From Bacillota bacterium (lineage in GTDB: Bacteria > Bacillota > Clostridia > Christensenellales > Borkfalkiaceae), in contig QAKM01000076.1 of NCBI GenBank assembly GCA_003343805.1, positions 1-9,517 of the forward strand: a stretch of 9,517 nt of DNA, in the 5' to 3' direction. Under the pieces are notes generated by a model. That model was not told where the DNA came from. It saw nothing but the letters and a program-made list of their open reading frames with translations, and made no database searches. Below, piece after piece: positions 6,597 to 9,517 of the stretch. The first letter of the stretch is position 1. The number at the start of each line of letters is the position of its first letter. Made by a program: the position numbers and the translations under genes.

Positions 6597-8260
6597 GACA
6601 GACAAAAGACAGAGAGGACGGCATCCGGAAGCTGGAGCTGAGCGACGAGTTTTTGCTGGATGCCGCCGAAAAACGATATGATGCGGGCGACTATATGGGG
6701 GCGCTCACTATGCTCAACAAGCGCGCGGGGATGTATCCCCCGAGTGCGGATGCCTCTGCGCTGTATGCCGATATCTACGAGGCGTTTTCGCTCTGGGTGC
6801 CGTGCGCGGATGCTTGGTTCCGCTTTCTTGATACCTGCAACGAGGCGGACTTCGGCGAGGGCTACGAAGGCCTTGCCTTTGCCTTTGCCAACATGGGGGA
6901 CGCGCTGCGGGCGGAGCTCTTTTACCGCCGCTCGTACGAGGCATCGGGTGAAACGCCGCCCGAGTTTGAATTCAGCGGGGAGGGCTTTGAGGCCGAATCG
7001 GGACCGCGCCTTCGCATCGTCCATTCGGATGACGGTTCGGTGGGGGATCCCGAGCTGCTGCGCCGCGGCGTGCTCTACATCAAGTCGGGCGATCTGACGA
7101 AGGCGAAAGAGGCGCTCTCGGAGATCGCGCCGGAGAGTGCGGATTTCCCCTCGGCGTGCGGGCTCATCGCCATGTGCCGGCTGCTCACGGGGGATACGGC
7201 GGGGGCGGCCGAGGAATGCGAGCGGATGCTCAAGTACTATCCGGATAACATCCATGCCCTGACGACCTACTGCGCCGTCCTTGTTGCCCAGGAGCGCAAG
7301 GAAGAGGCCAAGGAGGTCGGCAGAAAACTTGCGGCCATGGATTCCGATCAGATCGAGGATCTCTACCGCATCGCGACGGCGCTCTGCGAGACGGGGCTGG
7401 ACGAAGAGGCCTATCAGAAGCTCACTAAGCTCAAAAAGATGCAGCCCTATGACGACACTGTCCTCTGGTTCCATGCCGTGGCTGCCCTGCGTTCGGGGCG
7501 CAGGGAGGAGGCGATCGCCTCGCTCGAGGTGCTCACCACCGTCTATCCCCGCAAGGTCATCGCCATGCTCTATCTGGAGCGTCTGCGCGGGGAAAAGGAG
7601 GTCTCGCTCTCCTATTTTTACCGGATGCCCCAGGAGGATTACAAGGAGCTTTCGGATTTCCTCCTCATGGCGGACGGCGTTGCGCCCGAGATGGCGGAAC
7701 GGCTCGGCGGCGAAAAGGAGGTCCTCCGCTACATCCGCCTTGCCTTCGATCAGCTTGAAGGGCGCGATCAGAAGCTCCAGCAGCTCGCGGCCAGGGTGGC
7801 GATCAAGTGTCGCTGCGACGAGGCCGTGCGCGAGATCCTGCTCGATTATGAGGCCGATGAACTTGTCAAACTCTCCATGATGCAGAGTTTGGTGGAACGC
7901 AACGAGGACAATTCCTTCGGCGTCGTCATCTGCAATTTTTACCGTGAATTTTTCACGCATAAGATGGAATTTGAAGGGCGCCGCCCCGATCAGTTCCTCG
8001 AAGCGTTTGCCCAGGTCTATTCGCGCTATGCCATTACGGCGGACGACAACGAGCGCAAGCTCCTGTATGCGGCGGAGGATGTCAACTATACGCTCGTCGA
8101 TGCCGATGCGGAGGATCTCTTTTCCGAGAAGGAGGCGCTGGCTGCGGCCATCTACCGCGAGGCGCGGCTCTCCGACGGCGAGCACTCCATCGACGCGGTC
8201 GCAGGGCTCTTCGGCGCCAATGTAAGTACCGTGAAAGCCATCCTGAACTTTTTGATCTGA
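6593..8260 (+). CDS. Tetratricopeptide-repeat protein with a helical C-terminal region
   Basis: The 555-residue protein has no signal peptide or membrane segment and should be cytoplasmic. TPR-like helix pairs are visible at about 21-49 (AEKRYDAGDYMGALTMLNK), 89-117, 156-183 (GVLYIKSGDLTKAKEAL), 187-218, 221-250, 255-285 and 288-319 (AVAALRSGRREEAIASLEVL). TPR arrays bind peptides or partner proteins, so a scaffold or adaptor role is inferred. The C-terminal part (330-555) is a different, mostly helical region. Its last 24 residues (SIDAVAGLFGANVSTVKAIL) look like a helix-turn-helix, possibly by chance. The chosen ATG overlaps the hslO stop (ATGA) behind GGGGAGGAG. The open frame continues 21 codons upstream into hslO, but that part is read from the chaperone gene. 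The function is unknown. Confidence 0.88.
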   Translation: MRQTKDREDGIRKLELSDEFLLDAAEKRYDAGDYMGALTMLNKRAGMYPPSADASALYADIYEAFSLWVPCADAWFRFLDTCNEADFGEGYEGLAFAFANMGDALRAELFYRRSYEASGETPPEFEFSGEGFEAESGPRLRIVHSDDGSVGDPELLRRGVLYIKSGDLTKAKEALSEIAPESADFPSACGLIAMCRLLTGDTAGAAEECERMLKYYPDNIHALTTYCAVLVAQERKEEAKEVGRKLAAMDSDQIEDLYRIATALCETGLDEEAYQKLTKLKKMQPYDDTVLWFHAVAALRSGRREEAIASLEVLTTVYPRKVIAMLYLERLRGEKEVSLSYFYRMPQEDYKELSDFLLMADGVAPEMAERLGGEKEVLRYIRLAFDQLEGRDQKLQQLAARVAIKCRCDEAVREILLDYEADELVKLSMMQSLVERNEDNSFGVVICNFYREFFTHKMEFEGRRPDQFLEAFAQVYSRYAITADDNERKLLYAAEDVNYTLVDADAEDLFSEKEALAAAIYREARLSDGEHSIDAVAGLFGANVSTVKAILNFLI

Positions 8261-8270
8261 AGGGGATATC

Positions 8271-9110
8271 ATGAAAAAACTCATCGACTTTGACGAACTC
8301 TTTGACCGCAAGCTCGCTCAATACATGGAAGAGCACGCGGGCGAATACACCGAAAAGCAGTGGGAGGACCTCATTCCGCGGCTTTACCGCAACTTCGGCG
8401 ATACCCTCATCAAGAGCGTCGGTACGACGCCCAAGGGCTATTACGCCTCGATGACGGACGAAGAACTCGTGGAAGCACTGAAGGCGCATCACGAGGAGGG
8501 TGTCTCCGTTTCGGACTTTCTGTGCCGTGAGCTGGAGTCCCGTGACTGCCCCGACGCGCTTCTCTCTCTTCTGAAGGAGGCGGACGGGGAGCTCCTGACC
8601 CTTGCCGTCAACCTCGCGGGGAGCAGCAAACGGGCGCTTCCCGTCTATCTCGACCTTCTCATCTCGACGGACGATGAAGAGCTCAAGGATACCGTCACGG
8701 AATATCTGAAGGGCAGTGCGGATGCCGTCAGAGACCGCGTGCTCGCCCTCTACCGCGAGGGGGTGGAGCGGGAATATATGCTGGAGATCCTCTCGCGCTG
8801 CAGACAGCGGGATGACGAGGTGTTTGAGATCCTTTTGAACGAGTTCCGCACCGCTCCCGACGATATCCCCATGCACGCCAGCTATCTTGCGAGCTACGGG
8901 GACGAGCGCGCCCTGCCCGTGCTCCTCGATTACATCGATCGGGATGAGATCAACTATCTCGAGTATCAGGAGCTCAAATACGCCATCGAGGCGCTGGGCG
9001 GGGAATATACCAAGGTGCGCGACTTCTCGGGCGATGCTTACTTCCAGGAGATCGCCGCGCAGTCGCAGATCATGCCGGATTTTACATCGGACAAAAAGAC
9101 GGATGCCTGA
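8271..9110 (+). CDS. HEAT-like helical-repeat protein, unknown function
   Basis: The 279-residue, acidic, all-helical protein has no signal or membrane segment. The N-terminal 90 residues contain a conserved-looking module: a KQWEDLIPRLYRNF helix, a TPKGYYASMTDEELVEALKAH segment and SVSDFLCRELE. This pattern recalls uncharacterised Clostridia proteins, from memory only. Residues of about 90-245 form short paired helices with the spacing of HEAT or HEAT-like repeats (ALLSLLKEADGELLTLAVNLAG, ALPVYLDLLISTDDEELKDTVTEYL, ALPVLLDYIDRDEINYLEYQEL). No catalytic motif is seen, so a binding role is inferred. AAGGGG precedes the ATG by 5 nt, and only 10 nt separate it from the TPR gene. It is last in the transcript before the hairpin at 9122-9147. 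Confidence 0.82.
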   Translation: MKKLIDFDELFDRKLAQYMEEHAGEYTEKQWEDLIPRLYRNFGDTLIKSVGTTPKGYYASMTDEELVEALKAHHEEGVSVSDFLCRELESRDCPDALLSLLKEADGELLTLAVNLAGSSKRALPVYLDLLISTDDEELKDTVTEYLKGSADAVRDRVLALYREGVEREYMLEILSRCRQRDDEVFEILLNEFRTAPDDIPMHASYLASYGDERALPVLLDYIDRDEINYLEYQELKYAIEALGGEYTKVRDFSGDAYFQEIAAQSQIMPDFTSDKKTDA

Positions 9111-9121
9111 GCGGGCGTAAA

Positions 9122-9158
9122 CGAGCGGACGGTCCCCCGTCCGCTCGGCATTTCATTC
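9122..9158 (+). terminator. Strong hairpin ending the rightward operon
   Basis: A perfect 11-bp stem (cgagcggacgg at 9122-9132, ccgtccgctcg at 9137-9147) with a 4-nt loop (tccc) starts 12 nt after the stop of the HEAT-like gene. The following gcatttcattc has only a modest T-rich character. Partial read-through into the next gene is possible, since no clear promoter is seen between the hairpin and 9181. Confidence 0.75.
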
Positions 9159-9180
9159 ACGATCGGGAGGAAAGGAACAC

Positions 9181-9402
9181 ATGGACAGGATCCAAAACTG
9201 CCAAGAAAAATTTGCCACACTCTTCGGCGGTACGCCGACGCAGAACGAGGGAAACGATCCCGAATTTATGCGCATGTTGCAGCGGTTCATCTTCGGCGAG
9301 GTGAGCTACACGGGCTCTCTCGATAACAAGATGCGCGAGCTCGTCACGATCACCGTCTTGACCGTCAACCAGACGCTGCCGCAATTAAAGGCGCAGGTAT
9401 GA
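9181..9402 (+). pseudogene. Carboxymuconolactone decarboxylase-family gene, truncated after 73 codons
   Basis: The first 73 residues match the start of carboxymuconolactone decarboxylase (CMD/AhpD-like) proteins of Clostridia as I remember them. The visible segments are CQEKFATLFGG, DPEFMRMLQRFIFGEV, a DNKMRELVTI helix and VNQTLPQLKAQV. Intact members go on into a second half of the helical bundle, normally bearing a catalytic or structural cysteine region, and are usually over 100 residues. Here TGA follows QV at 9400. The last codons (caa tta aag) are AT-richer than normal for this DNA, and everything beyond is compositionally different. The ribosome binding site AGGAAAGGA and the ATG look normal. 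The gene was probably intact before an insertion or an assembly join. CMD relatives act in redox or aromatic metabolism; the role here is unknown. Confidence 0.72.
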
Positions 9403-9517
9403 TTATAAAAGCTTCTTTGGGAAATATTGGTTTGGAGCGGTATTCATAGCATATGTAATCATCACTTTGGTAGCGACCAATGTAGAGTCGGAAGAGAACT
9501 TGGATCGTGCCAAGCCA
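9398..9517. other. Compositionally foreign right edge of the window
   Basis: By hand count 9401-9517 has 48 G/C in 117 bases (about 41%), clearly below the GC-rich DNA to its left. No terminal inverted repeat, target duplication or transposase motif can be recognised in the bases available. One plus-strand frame is open for all 40 codons from 9398 to the end and reads as a hydrophobic segment followed by an acidic tail (FGAVFIAYVIITLVA, then ESEENLD), but it has no start codon. A minus-strand frame is open from the window end to a TAA at 9405-9403. Neither is strong enough to call as a gene. It may be the edge of a mobile element, an attachment-site junction, or an assembly chimera. Confidence 0.55.

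Noticed and set aside
6542..8311. 589-codon minus-strand frame opposite the TPR gene
   Set aside because: It is antisense to a repeat protein with a good start and operon placement. No motif or ribosome binding site supports it.
9399..9449. Short frame starting ATG at 9399 (16 codons)
   Set aside because: It is very short and has no ribosome binding site or similarity.

Overview
This GC-rich window reads as chromosomal DNA of a Gram-positive, Clostridia-like bacterium. The grounds are a lysine riboswitch ahead of an asd-dapA-dapB operon, strong sigma-A-type promoters (TTGACT or TTGAAA, 17-bp spacers, TAAAAT or TATGAT), purine-rich ribosome binding sites, intrinsic terminators, an encoded tRNA CCA end and a redox chaperone of the HslO (Hsp33) family. 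The species cannot be named from the sequence alone.

Layout. (1) Positions 2-175 are the 3' end of a rightward gene that looks like an NADP-dependent malic enzyme, followed by hairpins. (2) A leftward tRNA-Thr(GGT) lies at 320-395 with its own promoter and terminator. (3) The leftward operon asd (3278-2193), dapA (2156-1266), dapB (1269-517) carries L-aspartate semialdehyde to tetrahydrodipicolinate, the entry to diaminopimelate (peptidoglycan) and lysine. Its 275-nt leader holds a promoter, a lysine riboswitch aptamer and a rho-independent terminator, so premature termination in response to lysine is the expected control. (4) A divergent promoter about 20 bp away drives a rightward, tightly packed gene train: a six-helix membrane protein with a charged tail (3698-4996), a class I SAM methyltransferase (4996-5736), hslO (5721-6596), a 555-residue TPR protein (6593-8260) and a 279-residue HEAT-like helical protein (8271-9110). 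The first four genes overlap their neighbours by 1, 16 and 4 bp, so translational coupling is likely. A strong hairpin at 9122-9147 ends the run. (5) At 9181 a carboxymuconolactone decarboxylase-family gene begins but is cut after 73 codons, where base composition falls abruptly. The last ~117 bases do not resemble the rest and may be the edge of an inserted element or an assembly join.

Most of the window is ordinary core metabolism. The parts worth a second look are the riboswitch leader with its competing helix, the uncharacterised TPR/HEAT pair and membrane protein attached to hslO, and the broken gene with foreign-looking DNA at the right edge.
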